DNA of 64,000 nt from Thermaerobacter marianensis DSM 12885 (GCF_000184705.1 NC_014831.1:372001-436000); one strand, 5' to 3'; counted from the stretch's first letter, positions 50,788 to 60,468 are shown. The notes: generated by a model from the sequence alone, not told the origin. Numbers and translations: made by a program.

Positions 50788-51163
50788 ACTACAGACCGTG
50801 TACCCCGAGGAATACCGCTACGCCAAGTGGCCGGAAGCATATGCTACGAACTTTCCTGGCACTGCATATCTCAACACCCAGGCTTCTGACGACGAAACGG
50901 AGGAAAACTGGACGGTCGGCACCCTAGACGCGGGGGAGTTTGAGCCCTATGTACAATACTACGCCGACATCATCGGCAGTCCAGACTACCCGGGCACGAA
51001 CTGGTGGAAGCTGTACTTCGAACTAGGGGTCATCGATGCTCCTCTTTGCGGCATCACCGTTTCGCCCGAATGGTGCATGCTCTACCCGCACGACCGATAC
51101 ATGCGAATCCCGTTCACGTATCACTATACGTTCCCAGGTGGTATATACTGGTACGGGCAGTGA
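50788..51163 (+). pseudogene. 3' fragment of an unknown gene cut by the ISL3 element
   Basis: About 125 codons continue in frame from the IS end to TGA 51161-51163. The sequence looks like a real protein: rich in Tyr, Trp and Pro, with two Cys ('EEYRYAKWPEAYATNF', 'NWWKLYFELGVIDAPLCGIT', 'TYHYTFPGGIYWYGQ'). Base composition is clearly lower in GC than the neighbours. No start of its own is seen and the 5' part is not found left of the IS. Family unknown. Confidence 0.6.
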
Positions 51164-51247
51164 ACAAGTGTCATCAGCTCCACGGGGGCAGCAGGAGCAT
51201 GCGGTCCACGTGACCCATGCTCCGGCTTTTCCCTGCCTCTCCCAAAA

Positions 51248-51287
51248 AGGGGATCAGGAATGTCGAGAGGGGATCAGGAATGTCGAG
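51248..51287 (+). repeat. Tandem duplication of a ribosome site and start codon
   Basis: A 20-bp unit, AGGGGATCAGGAATGTCGAG, occurs twice in a row. Each copy has a Shine-Dalgarno-like AGGGGA and an ATG. Only the second ATG (51280) opens the long frame; the first leads to a 10-codon peptide ending at TGA. Confidence 0.85.
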
Positions 51288-51699
51288 GCTGAAACGGGTG
51301 TACTGGCTGGCGGGTTTGATCCTCGTGCTGACCGTGGCTGCATTCGGGCTGCCCCTGCTCTTCCCGGATACTACAAGCAGCGACATATCTGACGCAGAGC
51401 TTCATCGGAAAGCGGTCCATCGCCTGCGTGTTGAAATCGATTCAATCTACAAGATCAATCCAGCGTACCTGCAGATCATTGAAGTGCGACTCGCGAGTGA
51501 GCAACCACCCATCGAACCCGAAGGAGTGGGCGTCTGGCGTACCCTCTTCGGTGTACCGGTGGGTGTGGTTAAGTATAAGCTGCCAGACGTAGAGTTCAAC
51601 CTGAACACTTCACGCCTAGGTATTGTGTGGGGTTCGTTCCTGTTGATACAGACTTTACTTGCGCGCCAGTTGGTCGTGGCATGTAGACGAGCCCACTAA
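51280..51699 (+). CDS. Small membrane protein of unknown function
   Basis: This 139-residue protein has an N-terminal hydrophobic span ('LAGLILVLTVAAFGLPLLF', about 10-28) and a C-terminal one ('LGIVWGSFLLIQTLLARQLVV'). The ~90-residue extracytoplasmic part ('AYLQIIEVRLASEQPPIEPE') is not recognised. Its start lies in the second copy of a 20-bp repeat; an in-frame ATG at 51217 would add 21 residues. Base composition is lower in GC than core genes, like the gene fragment before it, suggesting acquired DNA. Confidence 0.6.
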   Translation: MSRLKRVYWLAGLILVLTVAAFGLPLLFPDTTSSDISDAELHRKAVHRLRVEIDSIYKINPAYLQIIEVRLASEQPPIEPEGVGVWRTLFGVPVGVVKYKLPDVEFNLNTSRLGIVWGSFLLIQTLLARQLVVACRRAH

Positions 51700-52183
51700 A
51701 CGTAGACAGGCTCAGTCTGCGCGTATGCATCGAACGGTGGGCCATGCACTTGCCCCGTTGTCGTGGACAGTTACAGGGCTGCAGGATCAAGGGCTGGCCG
51801 GCCAGGATCAACCGCCCGTTGCAAGGCGAATACCCCTGCCTCTAGGTCGACGCCAGCGGCAAGATAAAGGCAATGCGCCGGATTAGCCTGGTGATTGCCG
51901 GCCGGTCAACGGGTCCGCCCTCCATGCCGAAGGGCACGCCCAGCGTAGGGGAGAGGTTCGACAAGAGCAGAAGTGGACACCGCGACTCCGCGGCGTCCCG
52001 GCGAAATGGCCGCTGGCGACAAGGGTTTCCGTCGCCTGTCCAGGTGGTCAGGGCGTGGTGCCAGTTGATGGGCGATCAAGCGGTTACCCACCGACGGGAG
52101 ACCCTGGCTGGTTCGTCCGGCGGGCGGCAGGCTGCGGGGTGCTACAATGGCAGTAGATCCGCCGACAGCCAGGAGGGGTCCCG
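51700..52183. other. Stretch without a recognised gene, upstream of hemE
   Basis: No firm gene is seen. Open frames here are short and not protein-like. A TACAAT at 52143-52148 could be a -10 element for hemE, but no convincing -35 is found. It marks the return from the accessory patch to core genes. Confidence 0.4.
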
Positions 52184-53254
52184 TTGACGCCCAGCCAGCG
52201 CTTCCTCGCCGCCTGCCGGCGGCAGCCCGTGGACCGGACGCCCGTCTGGTTCATGCGCCAGGCGGGCCGGATCTTCCCGGAGTTCCGGGCACTGCGGCGG
52301 CAGTACGGCTTCGTCGAGCTCATGCAGCACCCGGACCTCTGCGCCGAGATCACCGTGATGCCCGTCGAGCGGCTGGGGGTCGACGCGGCCATCCTCTTCG
52401 CCGACATCATGACGCCGCTTCAGCCCCTGGGCGTCGACTACCGCATCGAGCCCGGGGTGGGGCCCGTGGTGGGCCAGCCGCTGGCCGCGGCGGCCGACCT
52501 GGGGCGGCTGCGGCGGTTCGACCCGCGGGAGGAACTGGCCCCGGTGCTGGAGACGGTGCGGCTGGTCCGGCGGGCCCTGGGCGACCGGGTCCCCCTGATC
52601 GGGTTCGCCGGCGCGCCCTTCACCCTGGCCTGCTACCTGATCGAGGGCCGGCCGTCGCGGGAATTCCACCGGGCCCGGGCGCTGATGTATGGCGATCCCG
52701 CCTTCTGGCACGGGCTGATGGAGCGGCTGGCGGAGACGGTCCTCGACTACTTGCGGGCCCAGGTGGAGGCCGGGGTCCAGGCGGTGCAGCTCTTCGACTC
52801 CTGGGTGGGCGGCCTGGGGCCGGCGGCATACCGCCGGTTCGTCCTGCCCTACTCGCGCCGGGTGCTGGAGGGGCTGGGCGACCTGGGCGTGCCGCGGATC
52901 CACTTCGGTACGGGGAACGCGGCCCTGCTGCCCCTGATGGCCCAGGCGGGCGCCGAGGTGGTAGGGGTCGACTGGCGGGTCGACCTGGATCGGGCCTGGG
53001 AGGCCATCGGCCCGGACAAGGCGATCCAGGGCAACCTGGATCCCGCGGCGCTGCTGGCCCCCTTCGACCAGGTGGAAGAACAGGCGCGCGACGTGCTGCG
53101 GCGGGCGGCGGGGCGGCCCGGGCACATCTTCAACCTGGGCCACGGTGTGCTGCCCGAGACGCCCGTCGACCACCTGCGGCGGCTGGTGGAGCTGGTCCAC
53201 CGGGTGACCGAGCGGCCGGCGGAACCGGAGCCGGAGCCGGTGGCGGGGGCGTAG
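52184..53254 (+). CDS. hemE: Uroporphyrinogen III decarboxylase
   Basis: This 356-residue heme-pathway enzyme converts uroporphyrinogen III to coproporphyrinogen III. It has the signature 'PVWFMRQAGRIFPEFRALR' with substrate-binding Arg residues, 'FADIMTPLQPLGVDY' with the key Asp, 'GFAGAPFTLACYLIEG' and 'FNLGHGVLPETPVDHL'. The start is TTG with AGGAGGGG upstream. Heme supply fits the cytochromes encoded in this window. The C terminus has a short Pro/Glu repeat (EPEPEP). Confidence 0.96.
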   Translation: MTPSQRFLAACRRQPVDRTPVWFMRQAGRIFPEFRALRRQYGFVELMQHPDLCAEITVMPVERLGVDAAILFADIMTPLQPLGVDYRIEPGVGPVVGQPLAAAADLGRLRRFDPREELAPVLETVRLVRRALGDRVPLIGFAGAPFTLACYLIEGRPSREFHRARALMYGDPAFWHGLMERLAETVLDYLRAQVEAGVQAVQLFDSWVGGLGPAAYRRFVLPYSRRVLEGLGDLGVPRIHFGTGNAALLPLMAQAGAEVVGVDWRVDLDRAWEAIGPDKAIQGNLDPAALLAPFDQVEEQARDVLRRAAGRPGHIFNLGHGVLPETPVDHLRRLVELVHRVTERPAEPEPEPVAGA

Positions 53255-53375
53255 GGCCGGCAGAGGTTCAAGCGGCAACGCGGCTGGGCGAACCCGTTGC
53301 GGGGGCGCCCGGGTTGCCGGGCAAGGAGCTGGCAGGTCCCCGGGAAGAACCGGGTGGGGACAGGGAGGGATCCCG

Positions 53376-53807
53376 ATGAGCATGGAGATGCTCGACATGT
53401 TCTTCGCGCCCATGCGGGAGGAGCTGGTCCGCCTGGGCTTCACCGAGCTGCGGACGCCCGAAGAGGTGGACGCGGCCATGGCGGAGGCGGGCGACGACGA
53501 CGTCACGCTGGTCGTGGTCAACTCCATGTGCGGTTGCGCGGGGGGCATCGCCCGGCCGGCGGTGGCCATGGCCCTGGAGCATGAGCGGCGGCCGCAGCGG
53601 TGGCTGACGGTCTTCGCCAGCCAGGATCGGGAGGCCACGGCCCGCATGCGGGAGTACTTCACCGGCCAGCCGCCGTCGTCCCCGTCCATCGCCCTGCTCA
53701 AGGGCCGGCAGCTGGTCTACATGCTGCACCGCAGCGACATCGAGAACCGCACGGCGGAAGAGGTGGCCGCCGACCTGAAGGCCGCCTTCGACCGCTTCTG
53801 CGCCTGA
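53376..53807 (+). CDS. Bacilliredoxin BrxA/BrxB family protein
   Basis: This 143-residue thioredoxin-like protein of the YphP/YqiW family has the C52-G-C54 motif in 'VVVNSMCGCAGGIARPAV'. In bacilli these proteins remove bacillithiol from protein thiols. Whether this organism makes bacillithiol cannot be seen here. GGGAGGG precedes the ATG. The OsmC-like gene follows after 13 bp; the pair probably forms a thiol/oxidant response unit. Confidence 0.92.
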   Translation: MSMEMLDMFFAPMREELVRLGFTELRTPEEVDAAMAEAGDDDVTLVVVNSMCGCAGGIARPAVAMALEHERRPQRWLTVFASQDREATARMREYFTGQPPSSPSIALLKGRQLVYMLHRSDIENRTAEEVAADLKAAFDRFCA

Positions 53808-53820
53808 CGGAGGAGAGACG

Positions 53821-54312
53821 ATGCGGCACGGCACGGTCCGCTGGCAGGGCGGCAGTCGCTACGTCGGGGCCAACGACCTGGGGCTGGAGGTGCCGTTCCA
53901 GGGGGCACCCCGGGAAGGGGAGCGGCGGGAGGCGCCGTCGCCCAAGGACCTGGTGCTCTTGGGCTTGGGTGGGTGCACCGCCGTCGACGTGGTGGAGATC
54001 CTCCACAAGATGCGCCAGCCCCTGGGGTCCCTGGCCATCGACCTGGAGGCGGAGGAGCCGGACGAGCACCCCAAGGTGTTCACCCAGGTCCGGCTGGTCT
54101 ACCGGCTGGAGGGCCACGGCCTCGATCCCGAGCGGGCCGTGCGGGCCGTCGCCCTCAGCCAGCAGAAGTACTGCGGCGTCAGCGCCATGATCGGCCGCAC
54201 GGCGGCGATCCACTATGCCGTGGAGGTCAACGGCCAGCGGGTATACGAGGGAACGGCCGGGGTGGGCGCCGCCACCGGCGAAGGGGTCGACGGCGGAGGC
54301 ACCCCGCGCTGA
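53821..54312 (+). CDS. OsmC-family peroxide-reducing protein
   Basis: This 163-residue OsmC/Ohr-type protein has two redox Cys residues, C52 ('LLGLGGCTAVDVVEIL') and C118 ('QQKYCGVSAM'). The family reduces organic peroxides with thiol donors. The subgroup is the YhfA/YklC-like OsmC type rather than classical Ohr, judged by the 'KYCGVS' motif. The C terminus is a short Gly-rich tail. GGAGGAGAG precedes the ATG. It is co-transcribed with the bacilliredoxin gene. Confidence 0.9.
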   Translation: MRHGTVRWQGGSRYVGANDLGLEVPFQGAPREGERREAPSPKDLVLLGLGGCTAVDVVEILHKMRQPLGSLAIDLEAEEPDEHPKVFTQVRLVYRLEGHGLDPERAVRAVALSQQKYCGVSAMIGRTAAIHYAVEVNGQRVYEGTAGVGAATGEGVDGGGTPR

Positions 54313-54551
54313 ACGCCGCGGGCGGTCAAGCGGCGGCTGCGGCCGGGCAGCCGGCCGGTGGTCCGGGGAGAGGCCGGGGCCCCGCCGGGCGGGCGGCGGG
54401 CGGACGAACGCCGCCACCCGGCCCGCGGGGCCGGCCGCCGGCCCGGCCCGCGGCGCCCGGCCTTCGGCGTCCCCACCGGGCGGTGGCGAGCATCCCGCAG
54501 CCGGGGCATCCCACCGCCCGGTTTGCCCGCCCGCGCCCCGGGCGGCCGGCG

Positions 54552-55442
54552 TCAGTCGGTGGCCGGGTGCTGGACCTGGGACACCGGCGCCCGCCGGCTG
54601 CGTACCGTCACCTGGACCAGCAGGCCCAGGCAGACGGCGGCCACCACGGCGTACCCCACAGGCCGTGCCAGGCCCGTGATCCCCGCGGCCCCGAACAGGG
54701 TGCGCAGGTTCACCAGCAGCACCGCCGTCCCCACCATGACCCCCAGCACCTGGGCCGGCAGCTTGCGGGCCATCCACGCGGCCAGCGGCGCGGCCACCGC
54801 CCCACCGGCTACCAGGGCGGCCACCTGGGCCCACGCCACCGCCTCCCAGCCCAGGGTCAGGGTGAAGCCCAGGGTCGCCGACACGGCCACCACGAACTCG
54901 GCGATGGACACCGAGCCCACCACCTGGTGGGGTGGCAGGTTCCCCCGCACCATCAGCGCCGGGGTGGCGATGGGACCCCACCCGCCCCCGCCCGTGGCGT
55001 CCAGGAGCCCCGCTACGAACCCCAGGGGCACCACGTAACGGAGGCGCACCCGGGGCGGCCGCTGGGCCCGCGGGACCGCGGCCAGGGCAAACCGCACCAG
55101 GATGTACACGCCGAGCATCAGGAGGAACCCGGCCACCACAGGCCGGACCCGCTGCGCGGGCAGGGACGACAGCAGCACCGCGCCGGTGAAGGCGCCGATG
55201 GCGCCGGGGATCACCAGCCCGCGGATGGTCGGCCGGTGCAGGTTGCCCAGCCGCCAGTGGGCGAAGCCCGACAGGGCGGTGGTGACGGTCTCGGCCAGGT
55301 GGACGGAGGCCGAGGCCGCCGCGGGGGCGAGGCCGTAGAGCAGCAGCAGCGACGACGACGTCACCCCGTAGGCCATGCCCAGGGCGCCGTCGACCAGCTG
55401 GGCGATGAGCCCGACCAGGGCAAAGACCAGCAAGCGGTGCAA
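54552..55442 (-). CDS. TauE/SafE (TSUP) family membrane transporter
   Basis: This 296-residue protein has about eight membrane helices. Signatures are 'GLIAQLVDGALGMAYGVTSSSLLL' and 'PLGFVAGLLDATGGGGWGPIATPALM', the paired repeats of the TSUP family. Members export sulfite, sulfoacetate or related anions. The TTG at 55442 has GGGGAGGTGG 7 bases upstream; a longer in-frame N terminus is Arg/Gly-rich and unlikely. A candidate promoter lies about 260 bp upstream. Confidence 0.88.
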   Translation of the reverse strand: MHRLLVFALVGLIAQLVDGALGMAYGVTSSSLLLLYGLAPAAASASVHLAETVTTALSGFAHWRLGNLHRPTIRGLVIPGAIGAFTGAVLLSSLPAQRVRPVVAGFLLMLGVYILVRFALAAVPRAQRPPRVRLRYVVPLGFVAGLLDATGGGGWGPIATPALMVRGNLPPHQVVGSVSIAEFVVAVSATLGFTLTLGWEAVAWAQVAALVAGGAVAAPLAAWMARKLPAQVLGVMVGTAVLLVNLRTLFGAAGITGLARPVGYAVVAAVCLGLLVQVTVRSRRAPVSQVQHPATD

Positions 55443-56049
55443 GGGTTTCCACCTCCCCGAGGCACCGTGGGAGCGGCGGGCAGGGCCGGATCCCCGCCGC
55501 ACGCCCGCGGGCGCCCGTCCCGCCGCTTCAGGGGCGTCGCCCCGATGGCCGGCGGGCGCGTGTCACGGCCACCCTATGGACCGCCCCGGCGGCGGGTGCG
55601 TGTCCGGAGCGCCCAACGGGCCGGCGGGCGAACAAGGCGGCCGGGGCTGGCGCCCACCCGATGGCGCCGGTGGCGGGGGAACGGCGCCGGCCTGGTATGT
55701 TGATAATATTAATTGACTTAGTAGGGTTAAAAGCACCTGCTTCCTGCCGGGACGCACGGGTCCGCGGGTGAAGACCAGGGTCCCTTTCTGCGGGGGCCTC
55801 GCGGCGGGCGCGCCGCCGCCGGCGCCGCGCCCCGGTGCCGGTGCGCCGGCGCGGCGCCGGGTGGGGAGGCGAGGCCGGAGAGGGGCGGGGAGGCCGGGCC
55901 GGCGTGGGGCGCGGGGCCGGGCCGGCGAAGGGCGGGGAGGCCGGACGGGGCCCGGTGCCAGGACCTGCGGCCGCCTGCGGCGAAGGTGGACAGGAGCGGC
56001 GAAAACAGGCGAAAACAGGAGCGGCGAAACCGGAACCGGAGGGGTGGCG
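55443..56049. other. Divergent region, TSUP gene / dnaE
   Basis: No gene is recognised. One AT-rich island (about 55695-55735) is surrounded by GC-rich, low-complexity DNA with repeated GGGGAGGC-like words (about 55855-55950). The island carries the promoter candidate listed separately and may also serve dnaE. Confidence 0.5.
55703..55731 (-). promoter_or_regulatory. Candidate sigma-A promoter for the TSUP gene
   Basis: On the minus strand TTTAAC (55731-55726) and TATTAT (55708-55703) are separated by exactly 17 bp, in the only AT-rich stretch of the region. Confidence 0.45.
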
Positions 56050-59000
56050 ATGCAGCCCTTCGTCCACCTGCACGTCCACAGCGAGTACAGCCTGCTGGAC
56101 GGTGCCGCCCGCGTGGGCGAGCTGGCCGCCCGGGCGGCGGAACTGGGCATGCCCGCCCTGGCCCTGACGGACCACGGCGTCATGTACGGGGCCATCGACT
56201 TCTACAAGGCGTGCAAGAAGCACGGGATCAAGCCCATCATCGGCTGCGAGCTCTACCTGGCGCGGCGCACCCGCCACGACCGGGAGCCGAAGGTGGACGA
56301 CCAGTCCTACCACCTGCTGGCCCTGGCGCAGAACGAGACGGGGTACCGCAATCTGATCAAGATCGTCTCCCGGGCCTACGCCGAGGGGTTCTACTACAAA
56401 CCGCGGGCCGACAAGGAGCTGTTGGCCGAGCACAGCGAGGGGCTGATCGTCACCTCGGGCTGCATCGGCAGCGAGATCCCGCGGCTGCTCCTGGAGGGGC
56501 GGGAGGAAGAGGCCCTCAAGGCCGTCCGCTGGTACCTGGAGGTCTTCGGCGACCGGTTCTACTTCGAGATCCAGGACCACGGCATCCCTGAGGAACGCCG
56601 GGCCTACGCCCGCATCCTGGAGCTGGCCCGGCGCTTCGACGTGCCCGTGGTGGCGACCAACGACGTCCACTACCTGCACAAGGACGACGCCGCCGCCCAC
56701 GAGGTGCTGCTGTGCATCCAGACGGGCAAGACCCTGGACGATCCCCACCGCATGCGCTTCGACGGGGCCGAGTTCTACCTGAAGAGCCCGGAGGAGATGG
56801 CGGCCCTGTTCCGCGACGTGCCCGAGGCCCTGGCCAATACCGTCCAACTGGCCGAGCGCTGCCAGCTGGAGTTCGAGTTCGGCCGGTTCCTGCTGCCCCA
56901 CTACGAGGTGCCGGAGGGGCACGATGCCGCATCCTACCTGCGCTACCTGTGCGAGACCAAGCTGCCCGAGCGCTACCCCGACGCCGGCAGCGAGGTGTGG
57001 GACCGGCTGAACCACGAGCTGGCGGTCATCACCCGCATGGGCTACCCGGCCTACTTCCTCATCGTGTGGGACTTCGTCGACTACGCCCGGCGCAACGGCA
57101 TCGCCGTGGGACCGGGCCGCGGCTCGGCGGCGGGCAGCCTGGTGGCCTATGTGCTGGGGATCACCGACATCGACCCGCTGCGGTACAACCTGCTCTTCGA
57201 GCGGTTCCTCAACCCCGAGCGGGTGACCATGCCCGACATCGACATCGACTTCGACGACCACCGGCGGGATGAGGTCATCGACTACGTGGTCCGCAAGTAC
57301 GGCCGCGACCGGGTGGCGCAGATCATCACCTTCGGCCGCATGCTGGCCCGGGCGGTGATCCGCGACGTGGGCCGGGTCATGGGCCTGCCCTACGGCGAGG
57401 TCGACAAGATCGCCAAGATGGTGCCGGCGCAGCTGGGCATCACCCTGGACCAGGCGCTGGAGGCGAGCCCCGAGCTGAAGCAGGCCTACGAGCAGCAGCC
57501 CGTGGTGCGCCAGCTGGTGGACATGGCCCGCAAACTGGAGGGCATGCCGCGCCACGCCTCGGTCCACGCCGCCGGCGTGGTGATCGGCCGCGACCCCCTG
57601 ATGGAGCACGTGCCCCTGCAGCGCATGCAGGACGGCTCCACCGTCACCCAGTTCCCCATGACCACCCTGGAGGAACTGGGCCTGCTGAAGATGGACTTCC
57701 TCGGCCTGCGCACCCTGCACGTGATCCAGGAGACCGAGGCGATCATCAACACCACGGGGGCGCGGGACGTGCTGGCAGGCGAATCCGGTGGCGGCGGGGC
57801 GGAGGAACCCGGCGCCGCCCCCCGGTTCCGGGTGCGGGACATCCCCCTGGACGACCCGGCCACCTTCGAGGCGATGAGCCGGGGCGACACCGCCGCCATG
57901 TTCCAGGTGGAGTCGTCGGGCTTCACCCAGATGCTGCGGTCCCTGCGGCCCTCCAGCATCGAAGACCTGATCGCCGCCGTGGCCCTGTTCCGTCCGGGCC
58001 CCCTGGGCAGCGGCATGGTGGACGACTTCATCAAGCGCAAGCACGGCCAGGTGCCCGTGGAGTACCCGCACCCGTGGCTCGAGCCGATCTTGAAAGAGAC
58101 CTACGGGACCATCGTCTACCAGGAGCAGGTCATGCAGATCGCCAGCGTCATGGCCGGCTTCACCCTGGGCGAGGCCGACCTGCTGCGCCGGGCCATGGGC
58201 AAGAAGAAGCCCGAAGAGATGCAGAAGCAGCGGGAGAAGTTCCTGGCCGGTGCGGAGGCCAAGGGCGTCGACCGCAAGCTGGCCGAGCACATCTTCGACT
58301 TGATGGAGTACTTCGCCGGGTACGGGTTCAACAAGAGCCACTCGGCCGCCTACGGCTACCTGGCCTACGTGACGGCGTACCTCAAGACCCACTACCCGGC
58401 GCCCTACATGGCCGCCACCTTGAGCAGCGTGATGAGCAACTCCGACCGGGTGGCGGAATACATCGGCGAGTGCCGGCGCCTGGGCATCCCCGTGCTGCCG
58501 CCGGACATCAACGAGAGCCAGGCCCTGTTCACCGTGGTCCCCGACCCCCGGGCGCCGGGCGGCCAGGCGATCCGCTTCGGCCTGGCGGCGGTGAAGAACG
58601 TGGGGTTCGGCGCCATCGAGTCCATCGTGAGCGCCCGGGAGCAGGGCGGGCCCTTCCGCTCCCTGGACGACTTCTGCCGCCGGGTCGACCTGCGCCAGGT
58701 CAACCGCCGGGCCCTGGAGAGCCTGATCAAGGCCGGCGCCTTCGACAGCCTGGGCCACCCGCGGGCACGCCTGCTGGCCGGCCTGGAAGAGGTCATGGAG
58801 CGGGCCCAGCGCTGGCAGAAGGAGCGGGAGACGGGCCAGGTGTCCCTGCTGGACCTGACGGCGGCCCTGGTGGGGGCGGGCGGCGGGTCCGGGGCACCCG
58901 GTGCGGCCGGTGCGGCCGCGGGCGCGGGGGCGCCCGAGGGCTTCGGGTCCCGAGCCGGAGGCGGCCGGCGGCGGGGGAAGGGCGCGGCCCCCGGCGGGGG

Positions 59001-59787
59001 GGCCGGTGCGTCGGGACGAACCGGCGCCGGGGCGGCCGACCCCGGCGGAGCCGGCGGCCTCGGGCCGGCGGGGGCCGGCAACGGCCACGACCCGGCCCGG
59101 GCGGCCGCGTCCCTCTGGGGCGATGAGGCCACCGAGCTGCCGCCGGTGGAGGAGTGGCCGCCCAACCGCAAGCTGGCCATGGAGAAGGAGGTCCTGGGGC
59201 TGTACCTCTCGGGCCATCCCCTGGCCCACTACCAGCGGGAGCTGGCCCGGCGGGTGACGGCCACCACCCGCCAGCTGGCGGAGCGGGAAGACGGCGCCCG
59301 CGTCCAGGTGGGCGGCCTGGTGCAGGGGGTCCGGCGGATCACCACCCGCAGCGGCGAGCTCATGGCCTTCGTCCAGCTGGAAGACCTGGAGGGGTCCGTG
59401 GAGGTGGTGGTCTTCCCGCGGACCTATGGCGAGGCGGCGGAGGCGTTGCAGGAGGACGCGGTGATCGTCGTCCGGGGCCGGGTCGACCGGCGCGAGGAGG
59501 AAGAGCCGCCCAAGGTCGTGGCCGAGGAGATCTGGCCGCTGGTGACGGGCAAGCGGCTGGTGGTGGCCCTGCCGGGCGGCGGCCCCGACGCGGTGGAAGG
59601 GGTCCTGGCGCGGGTCCGCGGCGCCTGCCAGCGGCACCCGGGCACGTCGCCGGTGGTGCTGGTCTTCCCCGGGCGGGAGCACGCCCTGCAGGTCGATGCC
59701 CAGTACTGGGTGACGCCGCGGGCCGAGCTCTTCCAGGACCTGGCCCGCGTGGTGGGCGACAACGGGTTCTACCTGGACGACCACTGA
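56050..59787 (+). CDS. dnaE: DNA polymerase III alpha subunit
   Basis: This 1245-residue replicative polymerase begins with a PHP domain ('FVHLHVHSEYSLLDG'). The palm has catalytic Asp residues D396 and D398 ('MPDIDIDFDDHRRDE') after 'GIAVGPGRGSAAGSLVAYVLG'. Fingers and helix-hairpin-helix regions follow ('YGFNKSHSAAYGYLAYVTAYLKTHYP'), then an OB-fold ('VQVGGLVQGVRRITTRSGE'). An ~80-residue Gly/Ala-rich linker (about 940-1020) precedes the OB domain. A second acidic, Gly-rich insert (about 575-595) lies in the fingers. GGAGGGG precedes the ATG; the GTG two codons earlier is possible. Confidence 0.96.
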   Translation: MQPFVHLHVHSEYSLLDGAARVGELAARAAELGMPALALTDHGVMYGAIDFYKACKKHGIKPIIGCELYLARRTRHDREPKVDDQSYHLLALAQNETGYRNLIKIVSRAYAEGFYYKPRADKELLAEHSEGLIVTSGCIGSEIPRLLLEGREEEALKAVRWYLEVFGDRFYFEIQDHGIPEERRAYARILELARRFDVPVVATNDVHYLHKDDAAAHEVLLCIQTGKTLDDPHRMRFDGAEFYLKSPEEMAALFRDVPEALANTVQLAERCQLEFEFGRFLLPHYEVPEGHDAASYLRYLCETKLPERYPDAGSEVWDRLNHELAVITRMGYPAYFLIVWDFVDYARRNGIAVGPGRGSAAGSLVAYVLGITDIDPLRYNLLFERFLNPERVTMPDIDIDFDDHRRDEVIDYVVRKYGRDRVAQIITFGRMLARAVIRDVGRVMGLPYGEVDKIAKMVPAQLGITLDQALEASPELKQAYEQQPVVRQLVDMARKLEGMPRHASVHAAGVVIGRDPLMEHVPLQRMQDGSTVTQFPMTTLEELGLLKMDFLGLRTLHVIQETEAIINTTGARDVLAGESGGGGAEEPGAAPRFRVRDIPLDDPATFEAMSRGDTAAMFQVESSGFTQMLRSLRPSSIEDLIAAVALFRPGPLGSGMVDDFIKRKHGQVPVEYPHPWLEPILKETYGTIVYQEQVMQIASVMAGFTLGEADLLRRAMGKKKPEEMQKQREKFLAGAEAKGVDRKLAEHIFDLMEYFAGYGFNKSHSAAYGYLAYVTAYLKTHYPAPYMAATLSSVMSNSDRVAEYIGECRRLGIPVLPPDINESQALFTVVPDPRAPGGQAIRFGLAAVKNVGFGAIESIVSAREQGGPFRSLDDFCRRVDLRQVNRRALESLIKAGAFDSLGHPRARLLAGLEEVMERAQRWQKERETGQVSLLDLTAALVGAGGGSGAPGAAGAAAGAGAPEGFGSRAGGGRRRGKGAAPGGGAGASGRTGAGAADPGGAGGLGPAGAGNGHDPARAAASLWGDEATELPPVEEWPPNRKLAMEKEVLGLYLSGHPLAHYQRELARRVTATTRQLAEREDGARVQVGGLVQGVRRITTRSGELMAFVQLEDLEGSVEVVVFPRTYGEAAEALQEDAVIVVRGRVDRREEEEPPKVVAEEIWPLVTGKRLVVALPGGGPDAVEGVLARVRGACQRHPGTSPVVLVFPGREHALQVDAQYWVTPRAELFQDLARVVGDNGFYLDDH

Positions 59788-59814
59788 ACCGCTTCGGGGG
59801 AGGAGGGAAGCCGG

Positions 59815-60333
59815 TTGGCGGAATCGGTACCGAAGATCTCCGCGCCGGTGCGCCTGCGGGCCGACCACCGGGCGGAGGTGATCCGGCGCCTGGAGCGCCG
59901 GGGCGTGACGATCCGGGACATCGCGGAGATCGTCCGCAGCATCCAGGAGAAGTACGTGCCGGGGATCACCCTGGAGCAGTGCGAGGCCAGCGTGGAGGCG
60001 GTCATCGCCAAGCGGGAGGTGCAGCACGCCCTGCTGACGGGCATCGCCCTGGACGAGGCGGCGGAGCAGGGCCTGCTGGAGGAGCCGCTGCTGTCCATCC
60101 TGCGCACCGACGAGCCCCTCTACGGGGTCGACGAGGTGCTGGCGCTGGCCATCACCAACGTGTACGGGTCCATCGGGCTGACCAACTTCGGCTACCTCGA
60201 CAAGGTGAAGCTGGGGGTCATCGAGCGGCTCAACAACGAGAAGAGCCAGGGCCGCGTCCAGACCTTCCTGGACGACCTGGTGGCTGGCATCGCGGCGGCC
60301 GCCGCGGCGCGGATCGCCCACAACGAGCCATGA
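59815..60333 (+). CDS. pgpA: Phosphatidylglycerophosphatase A-like protein (YutG type)
   Basis: This 172-residue protein matches Firmicute PgpA/YutG: 'LERRGVTIRDIAEIVRSIQ', 'KREVQHALLTGIALD', 'DEPLYGVDEVLALAITNVYG', 'GSIGLTNFGYLDK' and 'TFLDDLVAGIAAAAAARIAH'. PgpA dephosphorylates phosphatidylglycerol phosphate. This short, soluble-looking form lacks clear membrane spans, so the substrate is less certain. The start is TTG behind GGGGAGGAGGG. It follows dnaE by 27 bp. Confidence 0.88.
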   Translation: MAESVPKISAPVRLRADHRAEVIRRLERRGVTIRDIAEIVRSIQEKYVPGITLEQCEASVEAVIAKREVQHALLTGIALDEAAEQGLLEEPLLSILRTDEPLYGVDEVLALAITNVYGSIGLTNFGYLDKVKLGVIERLNNEKSQGRVQTFLDDLVAGIAAAAAARIAHNEP

Positions 60334-60468
60334 GGGCGGGCGGCCGGGCCGGCCTCCGCCGGCGAGGCGGGCGAGGCGGCCCGGTCCGCGTCGTGGAGCC
60401 GAGCGAGGGCGCCCGGCCGGCAACGGGCGGCCCAGGCGATGACGCCTTCGCAGCGAGGGGATCAGGAG

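Noticed and set aside
51873-52187. Plus-strand frame of 104 codons upstream of hemE
   Set aside because: It is Ser/Arg/Gly-rich without structure or family signals and runs into the hemE start; more likely noncoding leader.
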